Below, piece by piece: positions 34,466 through 44,009 of a DNA stretch of 52,697 nucleotides. Position 1 is the first letter of the stretch, and each line of letters opens with the position of its first letter. Under the pieces are notes generated by a model that worked only from the letters and a program-made list of their open reading frames with translations, searched no databases and was not told where the DNA came from. The stretch covers positions 1-52,697 of the forward strand of contig JAIRKM010000044.1 of NCBI GenBank assembly GCA_031260125.1, read 5' to 3'. Made by a program: the position numbers and the translations under genes. Source of the stretch: Helicobacteraceae bacterium (GTDB lineage Bacteria > Campylobacterota > Campylobacteria > Campylobacterales > SZUA-545).

Positions 34466-35518
34466 TCAGACGACAAGATCAAAAGATACGGCGGTTCCCC
34501 GCGCAATATCACGGGAAGCCTTGCGCCCAACCACCAAGTTCAGCATTTTGGGCGGCAGTCCATAGCCGGGGCGGATTTTGCCTATATGATCGCGCCGAAT
34601 CGTTTCGCCTCTTTTGAGATCGAGGATAAAGTACAGCGAACGCCTGAATATCAGGTTTTTCTGTTCTGTCTCTGACGAAGCGGACTTGCCATCTCCCAGC
34701 GCGTAAAAGACCTCTTTGACCGCTGTTGAGAGCCGCTTAAACTCTCCTGCTGATACCGAAAAACCGCTGTCCACGCCGTCGTTTTTGCGGCTGTCCGTAA
34801 AGTGCTTTTCGATCACGCTTGCGCCCATAGCGACGGACGCGATCGCAGCGGAGATGCCCTTTGTGTGGTCGGAGAGTCCCGCGATCGTCTTAAACCGCCG
34901 CGCAAGCCGTTCGATCCGCCGCAGATTTGCCTCTCGCAGGGGAGTTGGATAGGCGCTTACGCAGTGAAGCAGGATCGGCGCTCTGCCGCCCGCTTCTATC
35001 GCCGCGTTCACACTCTCTTCTATCTCCTCCTCGCTAGCCATACCCGTAGATACGATAAGCGGCTTTTTGGTAGAGGCGGCGCGGCGTACCAGCTCCAGAT
35101 CGTTTATCTCAAAACTCGCGATTTTATAGGCGGACGCGCCCAGATTTTCCAGCAGATCGACGCCGCTTTCGTCAAAGGGCGTTGAGAAGAGCGTAATGCC
35201 GATCTCGCGCGCACGATCGAACATGATCTTATGCCACTCCGGCGGCGTTTGAGCGGTTTTGTACAGATCGTAGAGCGTATATCCGTCCCACAAGCCGCCT
35301 CTGACGACAAATTCTTCCCGCGCGCAGTCGATCGTCATCGTGTCCGCCGTGTAGGTCTGTATCTTCACCGCGTCAGCGCCGCTTTTTTTCGCGGTCTCTA
35401 TTAATCTCAAAGCGCGTTCTAGCGATCCGTTGTGGTTCGCGGAGAGTTCGGCGATCACATAAGGGGGGTATGCCCCCCCGATTTTGCGGTTATCTATCTC
35501 GATAGACAACCGTCCCAT
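34466..35518 (-). CDS. pseI: Pseudaminic acid synthase
   Basis: 350 aa NeuB-family enzyme. The N-terminal TIM-barrel reads PPYVIAELSANHNGSLERAL, GADAVKIQTYTADTMTID and LFSTPFDESGVDLLENLGAS. A C-terminal SAF domain follows (RSLYFILDLKRGETIRRDHI, IRPGYGLPPK). It condenses the altrose intermediate with phosphoenolpyruvate to pseudaminic acid, used for flagellin O-glycosylation in Campylobacterota. It overlaps the upstream pseG-pseH gene by 29 bp, so the two are coupled. Confidence 0.92.
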   Translation of the reverse strand: MGRLSIEIDNRKIGGAYPPYVIAELSANHNGSLERALRLIETAKKSGADAVKIQTYTADTMTIDCAREEFVVRGGLWDGYTLYDLYKTAQTPPEWHKIMFDRAREIGITLFSTPFDESGVDLLENLGASAYKIASFEINDLELVRRAASTKKPLIVSTGMASEEEIEESVNAAIEAGGRAPILLHCVSAYPTPLREANLRRIERLARRFKTIAGLSDHTKGISAAIASVAMGASVIEKHFTDSRKNDGVDSGFSVSAGEFKRLSTAVKEVFYALGDGKSASSETEQKNLIFRRSLYFILDLKRGETIRRDHIGKIRPGYGLPPKMLNLVVGRKASRDIARGTAVSFDLVV

Positions 35519-36902
35519 CTTCGCCTCTCGTCTTTACAAACCGCAGTCCGTCGAAAACTTTGCAGGCGGCGGTGTTTGACGGCAGAATCTTCGCAAACAG
35601 CGGCACGTTGCCAAGCTGATTTAAGAAGGTTTTCAACGCCAGGCTAAACGCCTTTTTGCCGATGCTTCTGCCTCTTGCGTAGTTGCTCAACGCGAAAAAT
35701 ATCTGCCACTCGTGTCCAACGCACACAAAGCGGACAAATCCAACCGCGAGCGCCGCCTTGATCACGTAAACCCGCGTGAGGGATCGATCGCCAAGCCATT
35801 CAACGAACCATTTGTGGTAATCGTTTGGATCGATCGCGCCGAGCCGCTGCATATTGTCGCGGACGTATTTTTCGTTTTCCAGATCAAAAAGCCACCTTTC
35901 ATCTGTTGCGGCAGCCTCCCGCACCGACAACTCCGTGTCTTCGCTCAACATCAAGATTTCCGCGACTCGCTGTGCGCCAAAGCCGTCCACCAAAGCGCGC
36001 ATCTTTGGAATGATCTCCGTTTTTATGCCGGTGCGCACGACCTCCTGCAGCGCCCGCGCAATATGATCCGTATCCACCCGATCGCGATAGCCCAGATACC
36101 TGATAAGCCCCTGTCTGCCAAGCTCTTCGGATGGCGCGCGCTGATTATCGGCAATCGCCACCACGATGCTAAAAAGCCCCATAGCGCATCGTTCGTAGCT
36201 AGTGGCTCCTCCAGCGCCGATTGCCAGATCACACTCGTTCATCAACGAGGCGAGGCTGGTCAAGTTTTCGTGAATGTGGATATTCCTGCCCTTTTTAGCC
36301 AGCTTGCGCACCACCTCCTGATGGACGCCGCTTAGCACGATCTCAAGCGATATGTCGGGGCGCCTGAGGGCAAGATAGGCGTCGATCGCCCTGCCTGTGA
36401 AGTTGTCCCTGTCGGCGTTGCCGAAATAGACGAATATCTTCTTGATCAGATTTGTGCGTTCCCGCCTGATGATCATTGAATACTCCGGCTGCAACAAGGC
36501 ATATCTCGTGCCTAGAAGCTGAACGCAGCGCTCCGATACGAGCGTTTTGTAGCGCTCGGCGCTTGCGTTCACGTTTTGATCGAGCAGATAGTCCGCCATG
36601 TGCTTTCTATTTGCCAGATCGTCGATTGCGACCACGCGTTTGCAGAAGACGTGCATCTTGTTTTCAAACTCGTGATCGAGCGAGTACTGATCGACAACAA
36701 GATAGTCAAACGACTCGCTCACTTTTGTTGTAACGCTAAAGCCGCTCTGGGTTACGCGGCTGCGTAGGACATCGTCAATCGCGTCGCACATAAAAACGGA
36801 TTTTGCCCCGAGTTTACGCAGCGCGTTTGCGAGAGTAAGGCAACGCATCAGGTGCCCACTGCCAATTTCTGTCGAAGCGTCAGCTCTAAATAGGAATTTC
36901 AT
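35490..36902 (-). CDS. pseG: PseG-PseH fusion: UDP-sugar hydrolase plus N-acetyltransferase
   Basis: 470 aa. The N-terminal about 320 residues are PseG-like, a GT-B-fold UDP-2,4-diacetamido-trideoxy-altropyranose hydrolase: FRADASTEIGSGHLMRCLTL with the catalytic histidine in GSGH, and AIGAGGATSYERCAMGL. The C-terminal about 145 residues are a GNAT acetyltransferase like PseH (DNMQRLGAIDPNDYHKWFVE, ALSNYARGRSIGKKAFSLAL). The two steps are consecutive or near neighbours in the pseudaminic acid pathway, and the order places PseI next. In the Campylobacter and Helicobacter species I know, these are separate genes. Confidence 0.85.
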   Translation of the reverse strand: MKFLFRADASTEIGSGHLMRCLTLANALRKLGAKSVFMCDAIDDVLRSRVTQSGFSVTTKVSESFDYLVVDQYSLDHEFENKMHVFCKRVVAIDDLANRKHMADYLLDQNVNASAERYKTLVSERCVQLLGTRYALLQPEYSMIIRRERTNLIKKIFVYFGNADRDNFTGRAIDAYLALRRPDISLEIVLSGVHQEVVRKLAKKGRNIHIHENLTSLASLMNECDLAIGAGGATSYERCAMGLFSIVVAIADNQRAPSEELGRQGLIRYLGYRDRVDTDHIARALQEVVRTGIKTEIIPKMRALVDGFGAQRVAEILMLSEDTELSVREAAATDERWLFDLENEKYVRDNMQRLGAIDPNDYHKWFVEWLGDRSLTRVYVIKAALAVGFVRFVCVGHEWQIFFALSNYARGRSIGKKAFSLALKTFLNQLGNVPLFAKILPSNTAACKVFDGLRFVKTRGEDGTVVYRDR

Positions 36903-36950
36903 AAATAGTAGTAAATCAGAAATTAAATAAAATTACAAAAAGGGCTGTTT

Positions 36951-37859
36951 ATGAGGTTAGCTGTAATCGGAGCAGGCAAGTGGGGAGTGGCGTTGCACAA
37001 CGCGCTACGGCAAGTGGACAAGGACGCGGCGATCACCTCTCGCAAACCCAAAAATCTGGTAAATTTTACCGACGTACAAAGCGCGGTTGGCGCGGAGATG
37101 ATCGTAATGGCGTTGAGTACGCAGTCAACAGAGAGTTGGCTAAAAGAGCATTTTCGCTTCAACGATCAGGCTGTTCTGGTGTGCAGCAAGGGGATTGAAA
37201 CCAGCGGCGGCAGGTTTCTAAACGAAATATACGAGCAGTTTGTTCCAAAGAGCAATCTGGCGTTTTTAAGCGGTCCGGGCTTTGCGGCGGAGGTGATACA
37301 AAATCTGCCCACCGCGCTTACGATCGCGGCGGAGGACGAGCGGATCGCGGCGCGGTTTATGGGTTGCTTTCCAAAGTGGATCAAAACCTACCGCATAAAC
37401 GACGTGATCGGCGTGGAGGTGGCGGGCGCGTACAAGAATGTGATCGCGATTGCCGCCGGCGTTTGCGACGCGCTTAGCCTCGGCAGCAACGCGAGGGCGG
37501 CGCTGATCACGCGGGGACTCGCGGAGATGACGCGTTTTGGGATAAAATTCGGCGCGAAGCTGGAGACGTTTTTAGGGCTTTCCGGCGTGGGCGATCTGGC
37601 GCTTACGGCGACAAGCGCTCTCTCTCGAAACTACAGAGTCGGTCAAGCGCTGGGAAACAACGAGCCGCTGAACGCCACTCTGGAGCGGTTGGGAGAGGTG
37701 GCGGAAGGGGTGCCGACAGCGCGGGCGATCGTTATGCTTTCCGAAAAAAACAAACTTTACACCCCTATCGCCAAAGAGGTGGTGGCGGTTCTCGACGGCA
37801 AAGAGCCGTTAAAGAGCCTTCAGACGCTCCTAGAGCGCACAAACGAGAAGGAGTTCTAG
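36951..37859 (+). CDS. gpsA: Glycerol-3-phosphate dehydrogenase [NAD(P)+]
   Basis: 302 aa. The N-terminal Rossmann motif is AVIGAGKWGVALHNAL (the usual S/T after the second G is K). The lysine region VCSKGIETSGG and the active-site YKNVIAIAAGVCDALSLGSN are conserved, with GLAEMTRFG and GVGDLALTATSALSRNYRVG. It makes glycerol-3-phosphate for phospholipids, supplying PgsA. It is divergent from pseGH and followed 2 bp later by proA. Confidence 0.93.
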   Translation: MRLAVIGAGKWGVALHNALRQVDKDAAITSRKPKNLVNFTDVQSAVGAEMIVMALSTQSTESWLKEHFRFNDQAVLVCSKGIETSGGRFLNEIYEQFVPKSNLAFLSGPGFAAEVIQNLPTALTIAAEDERIAARFMGCFPKWIKTYRINDVIGVEVAGAYKNVIAIAAGVCDALSLGSNARAALITRGLAEMTRFGIKFGAKLETFLGLSGVGDLALTATSALSRNYRVGQALGNNEPLNATLERLGEVAEGVPTARAIVMLSEKNKLYTPIAKEVVAVLDGKEPLKSLQTLLERTNEKEF

Positions 37860-37861
37860 CA

Positions 37862-39097
37862 ATGGAAGAGTTCTTAATCGCGGTAAAAAGGGCATCGCGC
37901 ACCGCCGCGCAGCTTAGCGGCAGGACGCGGACAGAAATGTTAAACGAGATGGCAAAGGCGCTGAGAAGCAAAAAGGACATCATTTTGAGCGCCAACGAGC
38001 AGGATATCAAAAACGCGCGCTCAAACGCCCTCTCTTCGGCGATGATCGACCGCCTTTTACTCAACGATCGGCGAGTCGACGAGATGGCGGAGGCGATCGG
38101 CGAAATTGCGGCGCTTCGCGATCCGCTAGGCGACGTAATCGATGGCTGGACAAATCCCGACGGGCTTAGGATCGAAAAGATCAGCGTGCCAATAGGCGTA
38201 GTGTGCGTGATATACGAATCACGTCCAAACGTAACGGCGGACGCGGCGGCACTTTGCCTAAAAAGCGGCAACGCGGCGATCCTTAGGGGAGGGAAAGAGG
38301 CGGCAAACTCCAACAAGGCGATCATATCGGCGTTGCAGGAGGTGCTTTCGCTACGCGCCATGCCGCCGGAGATGATCGCCGAGCCTCCCGACAGCTCGCG
38401 TGAGGGGATAAAGGAGATAATCGGTCAGAGCCAATATGTCGATCTTGTCGTGCCACGCGGCGGCGCGGGCTTGATCCGCTTTGTAAGCGAAAACTCCGCC
38501 GTGCCGGTCGTGAAGCACGATAGGGGGCTGTGCCACCTTTACATTCACAAAAGCGCCGATTACGCGAAAGCGGAAAGCATAGCGATCAACGCAAAAGTGC
38601 AGCGTCCCAGCGCATGCAACGCAATTGAAACGCTACTGATCGACGCGGAAGTTGCGCCGCACTTTCTGCCCCGCCTGAAAGCGGCGTTTGATAGAGAGAA
38701 GACGAAACTTAGAGGATGTCAGAGTTGCCGCGCGATTATCGACGTGGCGGAGGCGACGAGCGATGACTGGGCGATGGAGTATCTGGACAATATCCTCTCA
38801 ATCAAGGTCGTTTCCGGCATAGACGAGGCGCTTGATCATATCGCCGCATACGGCTCAATGCACAGCGAAGCGATTATTGCGGAGAGCGGCGGCGCGATCG
38901 AGCGGTTTTTAAGCGAGGTGGACGCGGCGTGCGTTTACGCCAATGCCAGCACGCGCTTCACCGATGGCGGGCAGTTTGGCTTTGGCGCCGAGGTGGGTAT
39001 CAGCACCAACAAGCTCCACGCGCGCGGACCGATGGGCGTCAAAGAGCTTACTACGTACAAATACCGCGTCTGCGGAAACGGTCAGATTAGAGATTAG
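37862..39097 (+). CDS. proA: Gamma-glutamyl phosphate reductase
   Basis: 411 aa aldehyde-dehydrogenase-superfamily enzyme. Visible motifs are PIGVVCVIYESRPNVTADAA, ALCLKSGNAAILRGGKEA, VPRGGAGLIRFVSENSAVPV, and the catalytic cysteine in QRPSACNAIETLL. It reduces gamma-glutamyl phosphate in proline synthesis. It starts 2 bp after gpsA and ends directly before the tautomerase gene (no gap). Confidence 0.94.
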   Translation: MEEFLIAVKRASRTAAQLSGRTRTEMLNEMAKALRSKKDIILSANEQDIKNARSNALSSAMIDRLLLNDRRVDEMAEAIGEIAALRDPLGDVIDGWTNPDGLRIEKISVPIGVVCVIYESRPNVTADAAALCLKSGNAAILRGGKEAANSNKAIISALQEVLSLRAMPPEMIAEPPDSSREGIKEIIGQSQYVDLVVPRGGAGLIRFVSENSAVPVVKHDRGLCHLYIHKSADYAKAESIAINAKVQRPSACNAIETLLIDAEVAPHFLPRLKAAFDREKTKLRGCQSCRAIIDVAEATSDDWAMEYLDNILSIKVVSGIDEALDHIAAYGSMHSEAIIAESGGAIERFLSEVDAACVYANASTRFTDGGQFGFGAEVGISTNKLHARGPMGVKELTTYKYRVCGNGQIRD

Positions 39098-39301
39098 ATG
39101 CCGTATGTAAACATAAAGGTTGCCGGCGGGCTTTCGATTGAGCAGAAGAGGGAGATCGCCAAAGAGGTAAGCGCCGCAATAGAGCGTGTAACAGGCAAGC
39201 CTAGGGGATCGTGCTATATCGTTTTTGACGAGGTTGATCGTACCAACTGGGCTAAAGGAGAGGAAATTTTAAGCGATCAAGATGCGAAAAAGCGTCCTTA
39301 G
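39098..39301 (+). CDS. 4-oxalocrotonate tautomerase family protein
   Basis: 67 aa starting MPYVNIKVAGGLSIEQKREI; Pro1 is the catalytic base of the family. The rest (KEVSAAIERVTGKPRGSCYI, VFDEVDRTNWAKGEEIL) keeps the family pattern, including the arginine/tryptophan positions. The natural substrate in Campylobacterota is unknown. The ATG follows the proA stop at once (TAGATG). It overlaps the ABC ATPase gene by 20 bp. Confidence 0.9.
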   Translation: MPYVNIKVAGGLSIEQKREIAKEVSAAIERVTGKPRGSCYIVFDEVDRTNWAKGEEILSDQDAKKRP

Positions 39302-39854
39302 CATACGCGATCTTTCGTTCGGTTACAAAGACCGCCTGTTGTATGAGGGGTTTTCGCTGGAGGTTTGCGCGGGAGAGATCGCGGCTGTTGTGGGTCCGAG
39401 CGGCTGCGGAAAAAGTACGTTGCTTGAGCTGATCGCCGGCGCCTTGAAGCCTCGCGGCGGCACGATCGAGACGGGGCGAATCTCTCAGATTTTTCAAGAT
39501 TCTTACAGCTCCTTTCATCACAGCTTTACGATCGAGAGCCAGATACGAGATGTCGCCGATATGACGGAAGCGCAAACGCTTTGCGCGAAACTTTGCATAC
39601 AGCCCGAACTGCTCCAAAAAAAACCGCACCAACTGTCCGGCGGGCAGCTTCAGAGGCTCTCAATTTTGCGCGCCCTGCTGATGAAACCCGATCTGATCTT
39701 GGCGGACGAACCTACCAGCGCGCTTGATAATCTTACGCAACTTGAAGTGATGAAACTTCTGATCTCTTTGCTGGATCGAGTCGGCATACTGCTGATCACG
39801 CACGATATGCCGCTTGCGAACTGGTGCGCGGATAAAATTATAAACCTCGCCTGA
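39282..39854 (+). CDS. Small ABC-type ATP-binding protein
   Basis: 190 aa: Walker A VGPSGCGKSTLLELIAG, Q-loop ISQIFQDSYSS, signature LSGGQLQRLSI, Walker B LILADEPTSALD and H-loop ITHDMP. All ATPase motifs are present, but no permease or binding protein gene is nearby, so the substrate is unknown. The protein is short for a transporter subunit. It overlaps the tautomerase gene by 20 bp, so it belongs to the gpsA-proA transcript. About 165 bp without any gene follow before the tRNA. Confidence 0.9.
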   Translation: MRKSVLSIRDLSFGYKDRLLYEGFSLEVCAGEIAAVVGPSGCGKSTLLELIAGALKPRGGTIETGRISQIFQDSYSSFHHSFTIESQIRDVADMTEAQTLCAKLCIQPELLQKKPHQLSGGQLQRLSILRALLMKPDLILADEPTSALDNLTQLEVMKLLISLLDRVGILLITHDMPLANWCADKIINLA

Positions 39855-40020
39855 AATGATTTTAACGGCTCTGGCGTGATGGTTTGAACGGGAGCGTTAG
39901 TAGCGGCGGAACGCGGCGGTTGCCCCGCGTTCCTTGCCCCTTGCGGCGGAAACTGGAGCGTCCGCGATGGGCGCCAATAGTTCGGGGCAATAGCTTAACT
40001 AGGGTAGAATTGCGCCTTCC

Positions 40021-40095
40021 GCGGGAGTAGCTCAGCGGTAGAGCTTCTGCTTCCCAAGCAGAAGGTCGCGGGTTCGATCCCCGTCTCCCGCTCCA
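40021..40095 (+). tRNA. tRNA-Gly (anticodon CCC)
   Basis: Acceptor stem GCGGGAG/CTCCCGC, D arm GCTCAGCGGTAGAGC, anticodon arm TCTGC-TTCCCAA-GCAGA with anticodon CCC, T arm GCGGG-TTCGATC-CCCGT, and an encoded CCA end. All four arms fold well. A TAGAAT box about 15 bp upstream could be its -10. No repeats or integrase suggest an attachment site here. Confidence 0.95.
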
Positions 40096-40117
40096 AAAAC
40101 CGGCGCGGCGGCGATGG

Positions 40118-40612
40118 CTAAAAAGCCGACTTAATGCTTTCCACCCACTGTTCGACTCTGCTTGAAGTCAAGTCGCTTTGGTTATCTTCGTCGATAATCA
40201 GCCCGACAAACTTTCCGTTCACCACCGCCTTTGATTCGTCAAAGCTGTACCCTTCGACCGAGTTTGTATCCCCGACTATATTTGCGCCCTTTTTGACGCT
40301 CAACTCATAGAGAATCCCTACGCCATCGCAAAACTCGCCGCTGTAGCCCTCTTGATCGCCCAGTCCAAAGATCGCCACTGTTTTGCCTTTGAGATCAAGC
40401 GCGTCTTTGTCAAACGAGTCCCAATCGTCCTGTAATTGCCCTTCATACCACGTCGATGTGCCAAAGATCAGCTTGTCGTAGCCGTTTATCTTCTCGGCGT
40501 TAGTTTTGCCGATATCTATTAGATCGGCTTCTTTGCCGAGCTTTTTTTGAATGAGTTTAGCGACGCTTTCGGTGTTGCCGCCGCTGCTCCCAAATACGAT
40601 AGCGATAGACAT
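40118..40612 (-). CDS. fldA: Flavodoxin
   Basis: 164 aa. The FMN phosphate loop is FGSSGGNTESVAKLI (T/S-x-T-G-x-T variant). The aromatic region FGTSTWYEGQLQDDWDSF supplies the tryptophan and FGLGDQEGYSGEFCDGVG the second flavin loop. In Campylobacterota this flavodoxin is the electron acceptor of pyruvate:acceptor oxidoreductase. A good AAGGAGAG precedes the ATG. Confidence 0.92.
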   Translation of the reverse strand: MSIAIVFGSSGGNTESVAKLIQKKLGKEADLIDIGKTNAEKINGYDKLIFGTSTWYEGQLQDDWDSFDKDALDLKGKTVAIFGLGDQEGYSGEFCDGVGILYELSVKKGANIVGDTNSVEGYSFDESKAVVNGKFVGLIIDEDNQSDLTSSRVEQWVESIKSAF

Positions 40613-40754
40613 CTTTCTCTCCTTAAAGTTTAATAAGAGACATTTTATCCTATTTTATCTCACACACGATCGGCGATCGAGGCGCGGCAATGCCGCCACA
40701 AGGAAACAACCCGCGCACAGGCGGCGGTGCTTCCACCGCGTGGGCGCGTTATCG

Positions 40755-42650
40755 TTACTCGACTTCGGCGTCGATCACGTCGTCTTGTTTGGGTTTACCG
40801 CCTTGACTGCCGCCATCGCCTGCGCCGCCCTGTTGTTCGCTCGACTGTTTTTTGTACATCGCTTCGGCTAACTTGTGGCTTGCTTCCGTAAGCGCTTTGA
40901 TCTTATCGTCGATCTCCTGCTTGCTTGCGCCCTCTTTGGCGATCGTCTCCTTGAGATCGGCGATTGCCGTTTCAATTTTGCCTTTGTCCTCCGCGCTTAC
41001 CGCGTCCGCGTTTTCCCGCAACGTCTTTTCGGTCTGGTAGATCAGCGAGTCCGCTTGATTGCGCGCTTCAACGACCTCTTTGCGCTTCTTGTCCGCTTCG
41101 CGGTTGGCGTCGGCTTCCTTCACCATACGCCCAATCTCGTCTTCGCTTAGACCAGAAGAACCCGTGATAGTGATTTTGTTTTCCTTGCCCGTGCCTTTGT
41201 CTTTGGCGCTGACGTTCAAAATGCCGTTCGCGTCGATGTCAAAGGTAACCTCTATCTGCGGCACTCCGCGCGGCGCGCTGGGTATGCCGGAAAGCTCAAA
41301 CATTCCCAGCGACTTGTTATCACGGCTAAACTCCCGCTCGCCCTGAAGCACATGTATGCTCACCGCCGGCTGATTGTCTTCCGCCGTGGAGAACACCTGC
41401 GACTTTTTGACGGGGATCGTGGTGCCTTTTTCGATCAGCTTCGTCATCACGCCGCCCAAAGTTTCAATGCCGAGCGACAGCGGCGTTACGTCCAGCAACA
41501 ACACGTCCTTCACATCTCCGCGCAGCACGCCGCCTTGTATCGCCGCGCCCGCCGCGACCACCTCGTCGGGATTGACCCCCTTGTGAAGCTCCTTGCCGAA
41601 GAAACCTCTGACTACATCTTGAACTTTGGGTATCCGCGTGGAACCGCCCACCATCACAACTTCGTTGATCGCCTCTTTGCCGGCGCCCGCGTCTTTGAGC
41701 GCGGTTTTGATGTGTTGGAGCGTTTCGGCGATCTGATCGTCGATCATCGCCTCAAACTTGGCGCGGGTGAGCTTGACTACGAGGTGCTTTGGTCCCGTCG
41801 CGTCGGCTGTGATAAACGGCAGATTTATTTCGGTTTCCGCCGCGCTGGAAAGTTCCTTTTTCGCGTTTTCGGCGGCGTCTTTAAGCCGCTGAAGCGCCAT
41901 TTTGTCGTTTTTTAGCTCTATGCCGTTGTCTCTTTTGAACTCTTCCGCGAGCCAATCGATAATGCGGTTATCAAAGTCATCGCCGCCCAAGAAGGCGTTG
42001 CCATCGGTGGAAAGCACCTCAAACACGCCGTCTCCTACGTCCAGCACGGTCACGTCGAATGTGCCGCCGCCTAAGTCATAGACAAGAATCTTTTCGGCTT
42101 TCTTCTTATCCAGCCCGTAGGCGAGCGACGCGGCGGTCGGCTCGTTGATAATTCTAAGCACGTTGAGTCCCGCGATCACGCCCGCCTCTTTGGTCGCCTT
42201 GCGCTGCGCGTCGTTGAAATACGCCGGCACGGTGATCACCGCGTCGGTGATCGTTTCGCCCAGAAAATCCTCCGCGTCCTTTTTGAGCTTCATCAGCACC
42301 TTCGCGGAAATTTCCTGTGGCGTGTAGATTTTGCCCTCTATATCCACCGAGCAGGCGCCGCCCTTATCGACGATGCTATAGCTTACTTTAGCCTGCGCGC
42401 TTTTGGCGTTTTGCTCGTTCATCATCAGCCCCATGATCCGCTTGATCGAATAGATCGTCTTTTTGGGATTGGTGATCGCCTGCCGTTTGGCGCTGTCGCC
42501 CACCAGCACTTCGCCCTTGTCGGTAAAAGCCACGACGCTCGGCGTGGTGTTGCGCCCCTCCTTGTTGGGGATAATTTTGGCTTCTCCCGCCTCAAAAATC
42601 GCCATGCACGAGTTGGTCGTTCCTAAATCAATGCCTAAAACCTTGCTCAT
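40755..42650 (-). CDS. dnaK: Chaperone DnaK (Hsp70)
   Basis: 631 aa: [55 protein letters not shown] and [13 protein letters not shown] for the ATPase, [20 protein letters not shown] for the linker/substrate domain, and a Gln/Gly-rich tail ending DDVIDAEVE. It folds client proteins with GrpE and DnaJ (not in the window). It starts 9 bp after grpE ends. A GCGGTG-GAAG-CACCGC stem-loop lies shortly downstream, without a T-run. Confidence 0.97.
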   Translation of the reverse strand: MSKVLGIDLGTTNSCMAIFEAGEAKIIPNKEGRNTTPSVVAFTDKGEVLVGDSAKRQAITNPKKTIYSIKRIMGLMMNEQNAKSAQAKVSYSIVDKGGACSVDIEGKIYTPQEISAKVLMKLKKDAEDFLGETITDAVITVPAYFNDAQRKATKEAGVIAGLNVLRIINEPTAASLAYGLDKKKAEKILVYDLGGGTFDVTVLDVGDGVFEVLSTDGNAFLGGDDFDNRIIDWLAEEFKRDNGIELKNDKMALQRLKDAAENAKKELSSAAETEINLPFITADATGPKHLVVKLTRAKFEAMIDDQIAETLQHIKTALKDAGAGKEAINEVVMVGGSTRIPKVQDVVRGFFGKELHKGVNPDEVVAAGAAIQGGVLRGDVKDVLLLDVTPLSLGIETLGGVMTKLIEKGTTIPVKKSQVFSTAEDNQPAVSIHVLQGEREFSRDNKSLGMFELSGIPSAPRGVPQIEVTFDIDANGILNVSAKDKGTGKENKITITGSSGLSEDEIGRMVKEADANREADKKRKEVVEARNQADSLIYQTEKTLRENADAVSAEDKGKIETAIADLKETIAKEGASKQEIDDKIKALTEASHKLAEAMYKKQSSEQQGGAGDGGSQGGKPKQDDVIDAEVE

Positions 42651-42659
42651 CTTGTCTCC

Positions 42660-43178
42660 TTATTGTTTTTTGTTTACTGAAACCAGCGAAGGACGAAGGA
42701 TGCGCTCCTTGTAACGATAGCCCTGCTGCATAATCTGCGCTATCGCGTTGTCCTCCAAACTCTCGTCCGCAACCTGCATAATCGCCTCGTGCAACGCGGG
42801 ATCGAAGCCGTTCTCGTGCGTTACGGGCAGAACACCATGCTTTTCAAACGCCTTGATCAGCGCCGTTTTGGTGAGATTGACCCCCTCTTTAAGCTGCTCA
42901 AAGTGATCCGCCTCGTCAATGCGCAGCGCCATTTCCAGCGCGTCGATCACGGGCAAAAGGTCTTTTGCAAACCCTTCGCTGGCGTAGTCGATCGCCTGAT
43001 ACTTCTCTTTTTCCAGCCGTTTTTTTATATTTTCAAACTCGGCGTAAGCCCGCAAGTAGCGATCCTCCGCCTCCTTGTACTTCGCCTCAAAATCTACGCC
43101 TTCCGCGTTTTGCGATTCTTGCTCTTGCGCCTCATTTGCGCCGTTTGCCTCTTCTGTCTTCAGCGTCTCTTCGCTCAC
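42660..43178 (-). CDS. grpE: Nucleotide exchange factor GrpE
   Basis: The start is set at GTG 43178 because its GTGA overlaps the hrcA stop and AGGAGGAGG lies just upstream; the longer ATG version at 43238 lies inside hrcA. The protein is 172 aa with an acidic N-terminus (SEETLKTEEANGANEAQEQE), a coiled coil (KYKEAEDRYLRAYAEFENIK) and the conserved GVLPVTHENGFDPALHEAIM-type region. It promotes ADP release from DnaK. Confidence 0.93.
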   Translation of the reverse strand: MSEETLKTEEANGANEAQEQESQNAEGVDFEAKYKEAEDRYLRAYAEFENIKKRLEKEKYQAIDYASEGFAKDLLPVIDALEMALRIDEADHFEQLKEGVNLTKTALIKAFEKHGVLPVTHENGFDPALHEAIMQVADESLEDNAIAQIMQQGYRYKERILRPSLVSVNKKQ

Positions 43179-43960
43179 ACCTCCTCCTTTCGTATGCTGC
43201 TGATAAATCCGAGATAATCGCGGCAGATCGTGCCGCATGCCAGCAGGATCGCGCTTTGGCTGTCCACGTTGGTTCTCTGCGCGAGAAACATAGCGTTGCC
43301 GCCAAAGTAGATGCCGCTGTTCATGCCCGCGATTATCCGACCGTCGTATAGTCTGTCAAAATCAATATCCGCCTTGGCGGAAAGCTCGATAAGCGTCTCC
43401 TTGTTAAACCGCGCGATCTGAGAGCGCTCGATCTGCCACAGGGCATGGTAGAGCGCGTCAATGCGGTTGCTCTGCGCGATCGCGAGCAGATCGCTTATGT
43501 CGTAATCCAAAAACTCCGTCAGCAACCGCTCGATCGCGTTTGAATGCTCGATCGCCGCCGCGCCGCGCTCAAACTCCGCGATCAGCGTTCCACGTTTTGT
43601 GCGACTCAGATCGACAAGGCGGTTCTGACTTCTGATATGAAGAAGGGCGTAAAGTCCGAAACTTCTCGCCACATCGGCTATTTTTCTCAGCTCGATCTCG
43701 CAGCTTTCGTCATAGCTAAGCGCTTCCAACCAGTAGCTTTTAAGCGCCGCGTTTGTCGGAATCCGCCCGCTGCTTGAGTGAATTTGCGTGAGATACCCCT
43801 CCTCCACCAGCCGTCTAAAGTAGTTGCGTATAGTCGCGCTGGAGAGATCGGCGGTGATTGCCGACTTGAGTTGCGCGGAGCCTATAGGCTGCTCGCTTTT
43901 GATGTATCGGTAAACCACCTCGCGGAGGATGGTTTTCTCAATATCCTTCACCCTGACCAC
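43175..43960 (-). CDS. hrcA: Heat-inducible repressor HrcA
   Basis: 261 aa, as short as other Campylobacterota HrcA proteins. The N-terminal winged helix reads EKTILREVVYRYIKSEQPIG, SAQLKSAITADLSSATIRNY and FRRLVEEGYLTQIHSSSGRI. The C-terminal GAF-like part is shortened and ends in a small sensing region (FGGNAMFLAQRTNVDSQSAI). The start is GTG. It represses its own operon through the CIRCE element just upstream and is coupled to grpE by a 4-bp overlap. Confidence 0.93.
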   Translation of the reverse strand: MVRVKDIEKTILREVVYRYIKSEQPIGSAQLKSAITADLSSATIRNYFRRLVEEGYLTQIHSSSGRIPTNAALKSYWLEALSYDESCEIELRKIADVARSFGLYALLHIRSQNRLVDLSRTKRGTLIAEFERGAAAIEHSNAIERLLTEFLDYDISDLLAIAQSNRIDALYHALWQIERSQIARFNKETLIELSAKADIDFDRLYDGRIIAGMNSGIYFGGNAMFLAQRTNVDSQSAILLACGTICRDYLGFISSIRKEEV

Positions 43961-43978
43961 TCGCTCTTCTTGTTAAAA

Positions 43979-44005
43979 TTAGCACTCTGCACATAGAATT
44001 GCTAA
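43979..44005. promoter_or_regulatory. CIRCE-like HrcA operator
   Basis: TTAGCACTC, nine bases, AATTGCTAA. The left arm is a perfect match to the CIRCE consensus TTAGCACTC-N9-GAGTGCTAA and the right arm matches 7 of 9. It lies between the hrcA promoter and the gene, where bound HrcA would block transcription of hrcA-grpE-dnaK until heat stress. Confidence 0.9.
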
Positions 44006-44009
44006 CACA

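Noticed and set aside
40021-40095. tRNA-Gly as an integration site
   Set aside because: No direct repeat of the tRNA end and no integrase are present; the island lies 22 kb away.
40613-40754. dnaK terminator at the GCGGTG-GAAG-CACCGC stem-loop
   Set aside because: No T-run follows on the minus strand; mentioned in the dnaK entry but not called as a terminator.
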